From JBDWFY01 sp965275915 (lineage in GTDB: Bacteria > Pseudomonadota > Alphaproteobacteria > Rhizobiales > Stappiaceae): a DNA stretch of 64,000 nt. Shown here piece by piece: positions 53,365 through 62,526 of this stretch. A program made the position numbers and the translations under genes. The stretch is from positions 868,001 to 932,000 of the forward strand of contig CBDHYI010000006.1 in assembly GCA_965275915.1 (NCBI GenBank), in the 5' to 3' direction. The notes under the pieces are model-generated. The model was not told the origin of the DNA, made no database searches, and saw nothing but the letters and a program-made list of their open reading frames with translations. Each line of letters starts with the position of its first letter. Position 1 is the stretch's first letter.

Positions 53365-54738
53365 TTACTTTAGCGACCAGGTTGTTTCAAGCGCTCCGGT
53401 CTCCTTGTTCTTGGAATCCATCAGCACGATCCCCTTGGCCGCAAGTTCATCGCGTATCCGATCGGACGTTTCGAAATCCTTCGCATTTCGCGCCTTGATC
53501 CGATCTGCGATGAGCCGCTCGATCTCCGCTTCATCTACCGCAAAGTCCGCCGGACGCCATGCAAACCAGTCTGCGGAAGACTGTTCAAGCAGTCCCATCA
53601 GGCGCGCACTGGCCTTGAGTGCGGACGCAGCCCTTTCATCTCCCTTTGCGGCGTCTGCGCGCAGCTGGTGCAGGGCGGCCATTGCCTGGGGCGTGTTCAA
53701 ATCATCCGCCAAAGCGGACAGCACGGCCTCATGAACCTCGCCGTCAGTTGAGGCGTTCTCGGTCAGGCGATACCACGTGTCCAGTACGCCCCTGGCCTCG
53801 GCCAGACCATTCCTTGTGAAATCAATCGGTTGACGGTAATGGGTCGTCAACAGGGCAAGCCGGATCACCTCACCCGGCCACTCTTCCAGGAGATCCTTCA
53901 CGGTGATGAAATTGCCAACAGATTTGGCCATTTTCTCACCCTCCACCTGCAGGAAGCCGTTATGCATCCAGATATTGGCCATGCGCTCCGTGCCGTGGGC
54001 GCAGCAGGACTGGGCAATTTCATTTTCGTGATGGGGAAAGGTCAGATCGATTCCCCCGCCATGGATATCGAAAACCGGCCCCAGATGTTTTTCCGCCATG
54101 GCCGAGCATTCAATATGCCAGCCCGGACGTCCCGGCCCCCATGGGCTCTCCCAGGCCGGTTCTCCGCCCCGGGATGGTTTCCAGAGCACAAAATCCATCG
54201 GATCTTTTTTATAGGGCGCAACATCAATGCGCGCCCCGGCTTTCATGTCCTCCACCGAACGCCTGGAAAACTCCCCGTAAGAAGGCATGGACGGAACGTG
54301 AAACAGCACATGCCCTTCTGCCTCGTACGCATGCCCCCGTTCGATCAACGCCGCAATGAGGGCGTGCATTTCCCCGATATGCTCTGTCGCCCGCGGTTCA
54401 ACGGTTGGCGGCAGGGCACCCAGGGCCCCCATGTCGGAATGATACTGCGCCGCCGTTTTCTCGGTGAGATCGCGAATGGCGATGCCCTCTTCGGCAGCGC
54501 GTGTGTTGATTTTATCATCAACGTCGGTGATGTTGCGGGCGTAAGTGACATGGTCGGCACCATAAACGTGCCGCAACAGTCGAAACAGGACGTCAAAAAC
54601 AACGACCGGGCGCGCATTCCCGATATGGGCGAGGTCATAAACGGTCGGCCCGCAGACATACATGCGGACATTGTCCGCATCGATCGGCTCGAACGGATCC
54701 TTGTGCCGTGTCAGCGTGTTATAGAGTTGTAAGTCCAT
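53365..54738 (-). CDS. cysS: Cysteinyl-tRNA synthetase
   Basis: The 457-residue class I synthetase charges tRNA-Cys. ATG 54738 (MDLQLYNTLTRHKDPFEPID) is the family start; the upstream frame to 54777 adds a non-conserved tail. MYVCGPTVYDLAHIGNARPV contains the zinc-binding Cys and the HIGH signature; KMAKSVGNFITVKDLLEEW is the KMSKS loop. The substrate-binding zinc motif SAMAEKHLG and GIDLTFPHHENE are intact. The DALR anticodon-binding domain follows to the end. It is essential, single copy, and the first gene of a cysS-cimA-rarD run. Confidence 0.95.
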   Translation of the reverse strand: MDLQLYNTLTRHKDPFEPIDADNVRMYVCGPTVYDLAHIGNARPVVVFDVLFRLLRHVYGADHVTYARNITDVDDKINTRAAEEGIAIRDLTEKTAAQYHSDMGALGALPPTVEPRATEHIGEMHALIAALIERGHAYEAEGHVLFHVPSMPSYGEFSRRSVEDMKAGARIDVAPYKKDPMDFVLWKPSRGGEPAWESPWGPGRPGWHIECSAMAEKHLGPVFDIHGGGIDLTFPHHENEIAQSCCAHGTERMANIWMHNGFLQVEGEKMAKSVGNFITVKDLLEEWPGEVIRLALLTTHYRQPIDFTRNGLAEARGVLDTWYRLTENASTDGEVHEAVLSALADDLNTPQAMAALHQLRADAAKGDERAASALKASARLMGLLEQSSADWFAWRPADFAVDEAEIERLIADRIKARNAKDFETSDRIRDELAAKGIVLMDSKNKETGALETTWSLK

Positions 54739-55108
54739 ATCGTCCCCATACCGCAGCGCTGGGCGGGCGTTCGACAACCAAATCCGGGCATGAAGGAACG
54801 GCCACAGCCAGCGATGTCGCTAGCCGCAAATAATGTTCGCAATAATCTGTATTGCCTGTGTGACCATAGCGAAGGGATCTATGCCAATTCTCTTACCAAG
54901 GTCAAGCTATTTGGTCACAGCATTGCAAAATACGACCAAAGCGCGACCTGTTTGCAGCATTTGAGCGGCAGGAGACTGTCAATAAACAGAGAATCCCGTC
55001 AGGTAAGTTGGAACAATCAGAACTGGTGGGGCGGGCGCGAAGTCGTCTCGGTATGAACGTGCGTTTTCCCGAATGCCGGATTCTGCAGCCGGACAAGGAG
55101 GGATTGTG
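54739..55108. other. Divergent intergenic region, no supported gene
   Basis: The 370 bases between cysS and the L,D-transpeptidase hold both promoters. Short frames here have no ribosome site or family similarity. AAGGAGG at 55096-55102 is the ribosome site of the downstream gene. Confidence 0.4.
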
Positions 55109-56800
55109 ATGGCGGTTGCGTGTTTTTCCAGTCTTAAGTCGAGTCTCTTGCCGCATTTCTTGGCGATTTCATTTGGTGTCCTGCCGGCAGCAGCGCTGGC
55201 TCAAGAGGCCGTCGACAGTCAGGAAAACACGGAACAGATTGTTTACGAGGCGCCTTTCCCTGCAACGCCGCTGGCAGAAGCAATTCAGCTCCGCCTATTC
55301 GAGGATGACGGATCAACCCTGGGCGACGGCGCCGACAGCCGCGCCCTGGCGATGTACTCCTTCTATGAAGACACCGCCTATGAGCCAATATGGGTGGATG
55401 ACGCCGGCCCCAATGACAACGCGGTTGAACTCATCGAAGCATTGCGCGGTTCCGGCGATGACGCCCTGCATCCGGCGGATTATCAGCCGGAACTGCTTGC
55501 GGATATGGCCAACACGGCAACGACATTGCAGGAATTGGCGGATGTCGAAATCAACCTTTCGAAGGTCTTTGTCGATTACGCAACGCACCTGGCGGCCGGT
55601 CGCGTCGAGCCCAACAAATTCAACCGCGAAATCAATCTGTTTCCGGGCACACCCGACCCTGTCGACATTCTGACGGGCATTGCCGACACCGAAGAGTTTA
55701 CGGATTATATTCTGGCACTCGCACCCAACACGCCGAACTATGACCGTTTGAAACGGGCCCTCGCGCATTATCGGAAAAAAGCGGAAAACGGCGGCTGGCC
55801 GGTCATACCGGAAGGCGAGGTTCTCAAGCCCGGCATGGAAGATCCGCGGGTTCCGGTGTTGCTGGAGCGCATGATCGCGCAGGATCTTTATGAGGGCGCC
55901 GGCAACGGCGAGACCCTGCTCTACGACGGCGACATCGTTGACGCTGTAAAACTGTTCCAGGAACGTCACGGCCTGGAAGTCGACGGCGTCATCGGCAAAA
56001 ACACATTGGCGCAGATCAATGTGCCGATCGAAGAGCGCATTCATCAGATGGAGCTCAATATGGAGCGCCGCCGATGGATGAAGGACGACCTTGGCTACAA
56101 GTATGTTTTCGCCAACCTGGCCGACCAGGCGGTCAAGGTCGTCAAGGGAACCAAAACGATCCACTGGGCGCGCATCGTCGTCGGAAAACCGTATCACCGG
56201 ACACCGGTCTTCTCGGAAAATATGACCTATGCGGTTGTAAACCCCTACTGGAACGTTCCGCGATCAATTGCCGTCAACGAATACCTGCCCAAGCTGAGGA
56301 AGAACCCGGGCGCTGTCAGAGCACAGAATATCAGGGTCCTTTCCGGAAAGAATGAGTTCGATCCCTATTCCATACCCTGGAACACTTATTCGAAAGCGAA
56401 CTTCCCGTTCCGGCTGCGCCAGGATCCGGGCAAGGGCAATGCGCTCGGCCGTATCAAGTTCATGTTTCCCAACAAATTCAACGTCTACATCCACGACACG
56501 CCGTCCAGAAGTCTGTTTGCCCGCGCCAGCCGCGCTTTTTCACACGGCTGCATGCGGGTTCAGGACCCTCTGGCCCTCGGTGCGGTTCTTTTGGCCGACG
56601 AGGGGTGGGATGAGGTCCGCCTGAACGAACAGGTGGCAAACGGAAAAAAACGGGTGATCAAACTGAAGGAACCGATCCCGGTGCACGTCACCTATCTGAC
56701 GGCCTGGGCCAACAAAGACGGGTCCATTCATTTCCGGCGCGACATCTATGATCGAGACACGCAACTGGCCAAAGCATTGGCCCGTGTCCAGACCAATTAG
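55109..56800 (+). CDS. YcbB-type L,D-transpeptidase
   Basis: The 563-residue protein starts at ATG 55109 with AAGGAGG seven bases upstream and has a Sec signal ending in AALAQ. Domain order: scaffold region (about 45-240, with EALRGSGDDALHPADYQPEL), a peptidoglycan-binding domain (about 270-310: LFQERHGLEVDGVIGKNTLA), and the YkuD catalytic domain (about 335-500) with the lid loop and FMFPNKFNVYIHDTPSRSLF, ASRAFSHGCMRVQDP (His and Cys nucleophile). YcbB/LdtD makes 3-3 cross-links that stabilise peptidoglycan. A MITE has inserted exactly at its stop codon without changing the protein. Confidence 0.93.
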   Translation: MAVACFSSLKSSLLPHFLAISFGVLPAAALAQEAVDSQENTEQIVYEAPFPATPLAEAIQLRLFEDDGSTLGDGADSRALAMYSFYEDTAYEPIWVDDAGPNDNAVELIEALRGSGDDALHPADYQPELLADMANTATTLQELADVEINLSKVFVDYATHLAAGRVEPNKFNREINLFPGTPDPVDILTGIADTEEFTDYILALAPNTPNYDRLKRALAHYRKKAENGGWPVIPEGEVLKPGMEDPRVPVLLERMIAQDLYEGAGNGETLLYDGDIVDAVKLFQERHGLEVDGVIGKNTLAQINVPIEERIHQMELNMERRRWMKDDLGYKYVFANLADQAVKVVKGTKTIHWARIVVGKPYHRTPVFSENMTYAVVNPYWNVPRSIAVNEYLPKLRKNPGAVRAQNIRVLSGKNEFDPYSIPWNTYSKANFPFRLRQDPGKGNALGRIKFMFPNKFNVYIHDTPSRSLFARASRAFSHGCMRVQDPLALGAVLLADEGWDEVRLNEQVANGKKRVIKLKEPIPVHVTYLTAWANKDGSIHFRRDIYDRDTQLAKALARVQTN

Positions 56801-57098
56801 AGCGAGTTATGATTAGATTGATGCATTTGATGGTGGAAAATCGGTTCACTCGGCAAGGCGCGTCCCGTCGCGCGATGCGGCGCATCGGGCAAGGGGCGCA
56901 ACGATGTCCGATGGGCCGATTTTCCCCACCCCTGAGAGGAAGAAACTTTTGCAAATCAATGGTGAATGGGCCGGGCCATTTTGCCCCCTGACTGCGTTGG
57001 TTTGCGCTTTTGGTGGGGTAGCACCACAGTACGCAAACCGTTTTGTCAGCGACCAAAATGGCCTCGGTCAAATGCATCAATCTAATCACAACTCGCTC
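56800..57098. mobile_element. 299-bp MITE with 31-bp terminal inverted repeats, TA flanks
   Basis: The left end, GAGCGAGTTATGATTAGATT and onward (56800-56830), is matched by the reverse complement at 57068-57098 with a single mismatch (A/G at position 10). The TA dinucleotide is present on both sides (56798-56799 and 57099-57100), as left by IS630/Tc1-mariner type transposases. The interior carries no gene with support. It can have been mobilised only in trans. The inserted TA plus the terminal G preserves the TAG stop of the L,D-transpeptidase. Confidence 0.85.
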
Positions 57099-57105
57099 TA
57101 GTCCT

Positions 57106-58401
57106 CTGACTCACTCATATTAATGGGTATAGTTTGCTGAGTTTGATGCGTGCTTGTTCGTTTGTGAACTGCCATTGCGCGATGCAGCGCTTATCGTTTC
57201 GTTGCGTCGTCCACGCTTTGACGTTACGGGCAAGGTCTTCTTTGCTGCCGATGCGTTCTTTCAGACACTGTCGCGACAACACGGACAATTCGGCTTCGGC
57301 CATGTTGAGCCAGGAGCCGTGTTTGGGTGTGTGGTTCCACTCGAATTTTTCAGCGATGCGCCTTGCCTTGGCCGGTTCAAAGGTCGCGTAAAGTGATGCT
57401 TGGCTGTGTGTATTCAAGTTGTCCTGGACCAGCACGATTTTGTCTGCATCTGCAAAATGCCGGTCGGCAAGCTCTTCAAGGAAGTGAGCGTAGTCCGTTT
57501 TGCCACGATGGTCGGTGACCTTGATGTGCCGCATGCCTTCAAGCGGAGCAAAAGCCATGAATAGATTGGCCATACCTGCACGCTTGTATTCATAGTCATG
57601 CCGAGCAACGCGCCCCGGCGTCATGGGGATCGCTAGACGCGTGGCGCTGACCAACTGTTTGGCCGCTTCATCCAGACAAACCAGCGGACGTTTCGGATCA
57701 CGTGGGCGCTGATAAACCGCCAGCACGTTCTCCATGGCGGCGACGAAGGCCGCGTTCTGCTCGGGTGGGATTACCCAATACCGACTTCGGTGAGGCTTAA
57801 GTTCGTTTTTTTAAGCGCGCGCGCAACAGTGTTGAAGTGGGCTGCCTCGACAATGTTCAACTCAACGACCTTGTCGGCCAGAAGCCGAATGGTCCAGCGC
57901 GCATAGCCCTGTGGCGGCTGCGAGCACGCAAGGGCAATCAGCCTGGCTTCGGCTTCGCCATCGAAGATGCGCTTGATGGCAGGATGGGCGCGCTGTTTGC
58001 GGGCGAACACCGCATCCATCCCTTCCATCACAAACGTCTCGCGCACCCGGGCGACTGTCGAGCCAGAGGTCTCGAGGCTTTGACAAATCCTGCGGTCCGT
58101 CCAACCCTCGCCATGAGGCCCCTTGTCGGCCTTCAGAAGAATGCGCGCCTTGCAGTTCGCACGGGCAGCCAGTGTCCCTTTCCTGATCATCGACAAAAGC
58201 GCCTTGCGCTCGTCCAACGTCAGTTCAACAACATATTTGATATTGGCCAAAACCTGCCTCCTCCTCGCACGAATCGGAAAACAAGGAATCAGCCCTCGAT
58301 GAAAAGCGCAACATATCAATTTGATTGATGCAGAAAACTAGGCTCAGGACCTGTTAATCCTGATGAACGCGAGCTGAACGTACATCTCAGAGTGAGTTCA
58401 G
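57106..58401 (-). mobile_element. IS630-family insertion sequence (ends approximate)
   Basis: A two-frame IS630 transposase gene occupies nearly all of this interval. Candidate short inverted ends are CTGACTCACTC (57106-57116) and the reverse complement of GAGTGAGTTCAG (58390-58401), differing by one base insertion. Flanking TA duplications are not clear at these positions, so the ends are provisional. It lies 7 bases from the MITE, but the terminal repeats differ. Confidence 0.6.
57115..58250 (-). CDS. IS630-family transposase, two frames joined by -1 frameshift
   Basis: Frame A starts at TTG 58250 behind AGGAGGAGGCAGG and encodes the HTH part (KYVVELTLDERKALLSMIRK, WTDRRICQSLETSGSTVARV) down to ALKKTNLS and a stop at 57771. 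Frame B encodes the DDE domain: ERNAAFV-like lead-in, VYQRPRDPKRPLVCLDEAAK (first Asp), KIVLVQDNLNTHS (second Asp) and PKHGSWLNMAEAELSVLSRQ (Glu). The overlap contains A7 (CTTAAAAAAACGAAC). A -1 slip there converts ALKKTN to ALKK-NELKPHR, which matches IS630 proteins, so a programmed frameshift is the likely mode of expression. The full product would be about 378 residues and looks intact. Confidence 0.88.
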
Positions 58402-58458
58402 CTTGCGTCTCTTATAGTGGCTTCAATGATTGACATTTTGGGTTTCGGAGTAAGTCAC

Positions 58459-58626
58459 ATGATCAGAAAGCTTCTGGGAGCTGCGCTGTTTGCCATCATT
58501 CTTTCGCTGCCGGTACTGGGAATTGCCGCTGTAAAAGACAGCAAGTTTACCTCGTTCGGCGTCTCCAACAGCGGCATCTGCTCAGGCTCAAACGCACACT
58601 GCTACCATGTCTTTCGGGGCCGCTGA
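58459..58626 (+). CDS. Small exported peptide, function unknown
   Basis: A 55-codon frame starting MIRKLLGAALFAIILSLPVL has a Sec-type signal (to about GIAA) and GGAG 11 bases upstream. The mature 30-odd residues hold two Cys (SGICSGSNAHCYHVF) that could form a disulfide. It is convergent with creA, 14 bases away, and lies next to the IS630 right end. There are no relatives that I recognise; it may be a chance frame, but the signal and ribosome site argue for a gene. Confidence 0.4.
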   Translation: MIRKLLGAALFAIILSLPVLGIAAVKDSKFTSFGVSNSGICSGSNAHCYHVFRGR

Positions 58627-58640
58627 GAATTCCTCAGGTG

Positions 58641-59150
58641 TTACTTGTCCAACCACTCCGAACAGCGGGGTGCCTCGTTCGTGCCCCACGGCATAATCGG
58701 GACCGTCGATGTTGAGTTTTTTGGAGAGCCCTCGATCAACTTGTCGGAATAGACCAGATAAACCAGCACGTTGCGCGTCTCGTCACAGCCCCGGACAATG
58801 CGCATCTTCTTGAACAGAATCGAACGCCGGGTCCGGAACATCTCCTCGCCCTGCTCAAATTTTTCGTCAAAAACAATCGGCCCGACTTGCCGGCAGGCGA
58901 GGGAAACATCGGACACTTCTTCGGCAACACCGATCCAACCTGAAAAACCGCCTTTTTCCGGCACCGTAAAGTGACAGGCCACCCCGCCAACGAGCGGATC
59001 GTCAATCGCATAGGTTGCCAGCTTGTGGTCCGGCGTCAGAAATTTCCAAACAGTTGATTTCTTGAAAATGAGATCAGGCTCATCATCGGCCCACGCCGGA
59101 ACGATAAAAGCCGACAGGGAAAACAGAATTGCCAGGCACAGCCGTTTCAT
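58641..59150 (-). CDS. creA: CreA family protein
   Basis: The 169-residue secreted protein starts at ATG 59150 with GGAGGTG upstream. Its signal MKRLCLAILFSLSAFIVPAW is cleaved after AWA. The family pattern is present: DPLVGGVACHFTVPEKGGFS, EEVSDVSLACRQVGPIVFDE, LFKKMRIVRGCDETRNVLVY and LVYSDKLIEGSPKNSTSTVP. CreA is a periplasmic protein of unknown function, widespread in proteobacteria; the name comes from the E. coli cre locus. No creB or creC regulator is nearby. Confidence 0.93.
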   Translation of the reverse strand: MKRLCLAILFSLSAFIVPAWADDEPDLIFKKSTVWKFLTPDHKLATYAIDDPLVGGVACHFTVPEKGGFSGWIGVAEEVSDVSLACRQVGPIVFDEKFEQGEEMFRTRRSILFKKMRIVRGCDETRNVLVYLVYSDKLIEGSPKNSTSTVPIMPWGTNEAPRCSEWLDK

Positions 59151-59268
59151 AAACACCTCCATTTTGCGTGGTGCACATGTATGAAGAGTGTGCCGGGTTT
59201 ACGAGATAAATTTCCGGAATTCTCCAAATTTCGAAGAAGCCGGGCTGTTCCACGCTGCTTTCACCGCA

Positions 59269-60075
59269 TCAGGTGTCTGCCGAAACTCCGACCAATCGGG
59301 TTTCAACACCCAGCCTTTCAGTCACAAAGCGATCAAAGTCCTGCGCCCAAATATCTCTGTGAACCCAATTGAACTGGCCGTGACCCGGTATCGAACGCCG
59401 AAAGGGATAAGGGCAAAAACGCATGTCTTTGCCTCTCTCCGTTCCAAGGCGAAGCAGGGACTGTGAGAACTCGATCGGCGCCTGCAGATCATACTCCGCG
59501 TGTTGAATCAGAATCGGGGCGGTTGATCTATCGAGGGCCCGAACGAGATCCGGATGGATCGCTTCGCGCGACTGGTCCCCGGCAGCCGGCGCCTGCAATA
59601 CCGTGCCAGAAACGTTCAGTTCCGCCTGAGCGAAAAGGCTCACAATTCCACCGTGAGAACAGCCGCAAACGATAATTCTTGACATGTCGGCCCAGGCCCG
59701 GTTGTGCAGCCACCGGGCACAGGCAGTAACGTCCTTTGCACGCCCCTTCAGATATACCCATACGTCCTTGAGATCCCGGCAGTCCGCTAACTTCGGACCG
59801 GTCGAGGCTCCGTATCCACGGCCTTCGGGAAAAATAACCGCGCAGTCACCCGATGCGACGCCGTTCCACACGCTTGTATCAAAACTCAGCGTGGAAACAT
59901 CACAGGCAATGGACCCATCGGCCTGCGCTCTTGAGCCGTGGTTGTAGATCACGATCGGAACCGGATATGTCCTTTTCGGCCGCATGATCCAGACATCGAT
60001 TTCAAAACCATCCGAGGGATAGGTTGCGCGCTCAATAATGCCTTGCGGCAGCACAGATTTGGCGGTCATCGTCAT
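59269..60075 (-). CDS. Alpha/beta hydrolase (dienelactone-hydrolase-like)
   Basis: A 268-residue cytoplasmic hydrolase. GCSHGGIVSLFAQA is the nucleophile elbow (Ser near residue 143), the acid is likely in IQHAEYDLQAP and the His in PGHGQFNWVHRD. IVIYNHGSRAQADGS is the oxyanion-hole HG strand. FPEGRGYGASTGP resembles prolyl-oligopeptidase/DLH-like members. No signal peptide is seen. The substrate is unknown. The stop of the next gene lies 98 bases upstream, with a hairpin between, so it is probably a separate transcript. Confidence 0.82.
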   Translation of the reverse strand: MTMTAKSVLPQGIIERATYPSDGFEIDVWIMRPKRTYPVPIVIYNHGSRAQADGSIACDVSTLSFDTSVWNGVASGDCAVIFPEGRGYGASTGPKLADCRDLKDVWVYLKGRAKDVTACARWLHNRAWADMSRIIVCGCSHGGIVSLFAQAELNVSGTVLQAPAAGDQSREAIHPDLVRALDRSTAPILIQHAEYDLQAPIEFSQSLLRLGTERGKDMRFCPYPFRRSIPGHGQFNWVHRDIWAQDFDRFVTERLGVETRLVGVSADT

Positions 60076-60117
60076 AAAGCCGACTGTAGCGGCCTTTATC
60101 CTGATCTGTGAAGCACA

Positions 60118-60142
60118 ACGGCCCGGATTTTGTCCGGGCCGT
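60118..60142 (-). terminator. Hairpin behind the phytase-like gene
   Basis: ACGGCCCGGA (60118-60127) pairs perfectly with TCCGGGCCGT (60133-60142) over TTTTG, 32 bases past the minus-strand stop at 60174. A T-poor tail follows, so termination may be partial. Confidence 0.65.
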
Positions 60143-60173
60143 CATCATTGATCCTGCCTGCCTTTTGGAAGAG

Positions 60174-62351
60174 TTACAGCGTACCGACAGAGAAAAACAG
60201 TGTTTCACCGTTGCTGTCATCAACACCGTCATTGTCGGTGACTGCGAACCCTTCACCGTTTACATCGATGGCAAAGCCCTCGATTTTGTCAACGACGTAG
60301 CCGTTAGTTGACAGAAGATCCGGGATAAAATCGCGCACCAGCTCCTTTTTGACCATCGGAAGTTCGTCACCGAGCTTCGCCATTTTCAGATCCGATACCG
60401 GCACCCTGTAAAGACGCTTGATCTTGGCGGCTTCGCCGATCTGGTTGTCACGCTCAATGATGTAGACATCGTCGCCGTGAGCAGTGATTTCAGAGAGGCC
60501 GACCCAGCCTTTGTCTGCCGGTTCAGTCGGATAAAGAACACCGCCCCACTCTTCTGTTTCAGTGTTATAGCCGACCAGCTTGACTGTGTTCTTCGGATCG
60601 TCTTTCCACTGACGCTGAATGGCAATCCAAAGCGTGTCACCGATTCTGGTAATGCCCTCGGAACCAAACCGTCTCTCAACAGCCAGCAGTTCCGGCGGGA
60701 ACGGAACCTGTTTCTCAATTTCACCGTCGGCATTCACATGATAAAGGCCATGCGGGATCATGCGATCGGTCCTGCCTTCGGACGCCAGCCAGAAACCGCC
60801 CTCTCCGTCTGTTGTGATCCCTTCCAGGTCGAGCAACTGCGCGTTTGCACCATTGCGGGTGACACGCGTAGCGGCCGTGATTTGAGCCGGTTTTGATGTG
60901 GCATCGATCGTGAAGACTGTCGGCTGCAGCGCATAGAAGCTGTCATTGACCGCATAGAGGATGCCGGGTTTTTCAGAGTCGGCAGTCAGGCCGGACAGCG
61001 CGCCAAAGCCAATCGGCTTTCCGTCTTTCATCACCGAGGAAATCATCGGATAGGTCAGCGCGCCCTCGCTCAGTTCATAAAGAGTGACATGTGAGCGGAC
61101 ACCACCATCTTCGATCAGATCAACCTCGTTTGAGACAGCAAGAAGGTTCCGGTCCGGGATGGCAATTGCACCTTCCGGGCCAAGACCGGTCGGCAGAAGC
61201 TGAACAAACTCAGGATCAGCACCTGTGTCTTTGTAAACGCCGATAACCGAACCACGTTCAGACAGGACGAAAATGTATGTATCGTCGCCGAATTTTTTGA
61301 CTTCCAGTCCCTCCGGCTCAACACCCTTGTTGCCGGACCGTTTTTCAGGATAGTGACCGGCTGCCGCGACGCGATATTCAAAATCCAGCCCGGATTCATA
61401 AAGTTCCGTCCCGTCTTTATTGAATATCGTGAAACCGCGGGATCCGCCTTCATAGTCACCCTCGTTGGCAATGACGATCCGCTCATCATCCAGCCACTGA
61501 ACGGCATCAGGTTCGCGAACCCGGCCCAGTTGCTCACCGTCGAACGTCAAAGCCCCTTCTTCATCAAGATCGACATTTTTCAGATCGACCGCACCGGCCG
61601 AGAAATGAGATTTCACGGAGCCGTCCGTTCCGTCCAGAACAACAATATGGTTGTTTTCCTGCAGGGTTACGACGACTTCGTTCCGGCTGTTGATGTCGAC
61701 AAATTCCGGTTCAGGATCGGAACCGGCGACGTCTGCAAGGCCGGTAACATCCGCCTCGATCAGGCTTGTGCAGTCCGGAACGCCGTCCGTCAGTTTCAGG
61801 ATCGCGACCTTACCGGCGGGCGCCTGCGGGATGACGCCATCATTGAAGTCTTCATCACGCTCGTTTTCAATAGCAATTGCGACAATTGACCGGTCCGGAG
61901 AAACGGCGGTTGAGTCGGGCTGGCCCTTAAGGTCACAGGTCACTTCTACTGTCTTGCTCGCAACATCGATAACGGCGAGATGCCCGGACGGTTCGGTGTA
62001 ACTTTCCGACGTATTCACTCCGGCCAGAACTTTCGATCCGGCAACGGACACGGCTGTCGGTTCGCCGTCCAGGTTGATCGTGCCTGCGGGCTTGGGGTTT
62101 TTCGGATCGGTGATATCGATCAGGCCGACCACCCCGAACGGGCTGTCGGAATAGACGAGCATATTACCGTCTTCCGTCGCCACGATAATCTCCGCGGACG
62201 TTTCGGTTTCCTGACTTTGATCGGCCGGCAGATTGGTGTTCACCGGGAACGAGGCAATCCGTTTGAAACTCATTTCCTGAGCTGTTGCCGGAATTGCGGC
62301 AGAACTCAACAGAAACGCGGCAAATGAAACTATCTTTATCGACCTGTGCAT
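60174..62351 (-). CDS. Secreted esterase-like/phytase-like beta-propeller protein
   Basis: The 725-residue protein has a Sec signal (MHRSIKIVSFAAFLLSSAAI, cleaved after ATA). The N-terminal half is a YVTN/choice-of-anchor-type propeller (PSGHLAVIDVASKTVEVTCD, SPDRSIVAIAIENERDEDFN). The C-terminal half (about 400-720) matches the esterase-like activity of phytase domain, with LDLEGITTDGEGGFWLASEG and IGDTLWIAIQRQW. Acidic repeats such as DVNGEGFAVTDNDGVDDSNG may bind calcium. Phosphate release from phytate or another ester is possible but not shown. It is likely periplasmic or extracellular, a single-gene transcript. Confidence 0.85.
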   Translation of the reverse strand: MHRSIKIVSFAAFLLSSAAIPATAQEMSFKRIASFPVNTNLPADQSQETETSAEIIVATEDGNMLVYSDSPFGVVGLIDITDPKNPKPAGTINLDGEPTAVSVAGSKVLAGVNTSESYTEPSGHLAVIDVASKTVEVTCDLKGQPDSTAVSPDRSIVAIAIENERDEDFNDGVIPQAPAGKVAILKLTDGVPDCTSLIEADVTGLADVAGSDPEPEFVDINSRNEVVVTLQENNHIVVLDGTDGSVKSHFSAGAVDLKNVDLDEEGALTFDGEQLGRVREPDAVQWLDDERIVIANEGDYEGGSRGFTIFNKDGTELYESGLDFEYRVAAAGHYPEKRSGNKGVEPEGLEVKKFGDDTYIFVLSERGSVIGVYKDTGADPEFVQLLPTGLGPEGAIAIPDRNLLAVSNEVDLIEDGGVRSHVTLYELSEGALTYPMISSVMKDGKPIGFGALSGLTADSEKPGILYAVNDSFYALQPTVFTIDATSKPAQITAATRVTRNGANAQLLDLEGITTDGEGGFWLASEGRTDRMIPHGLYHVNADGEIEKQVPFPPELLAVERRFGSEGITRIGDTLWIAIQRQWKDDPKNTVKLVGYNTETEEWGGVLYPTEPADKGWVGLSEITAHGDDVYIIERDNQIGEAAKIKRLYRVPVSDLKMAKLGDELPMVKKELVRDFIPDLLSTNGYVVDKIEGFAIDVNGEGFAVTDNDGVDDSNGETLFFSVGTL

Positions 62352-62526
62352 ATCAACCCACTCCCTTCAGTGCAAAACGAGCCCCGTAGGTAGCGGTATC
62401 GCTTAACAGTTTCATGACGGTTTTAGACGGCAAAACAACCCGGCGGACGACGCCGTTTTCCCGGCCGATCCATGCTGAGGCGCATGCTGCCGATATTTTT
62501 CTCAAATTCTGCTATCATGTTGCGGA

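Noticed and set aside
57106..58401. IS630 as the autonomous parent of the adjacent MITE
   Set aside because: The 31-bp MITE ends are not found at the candidate IS630 ends; proximity alone is insufficient.
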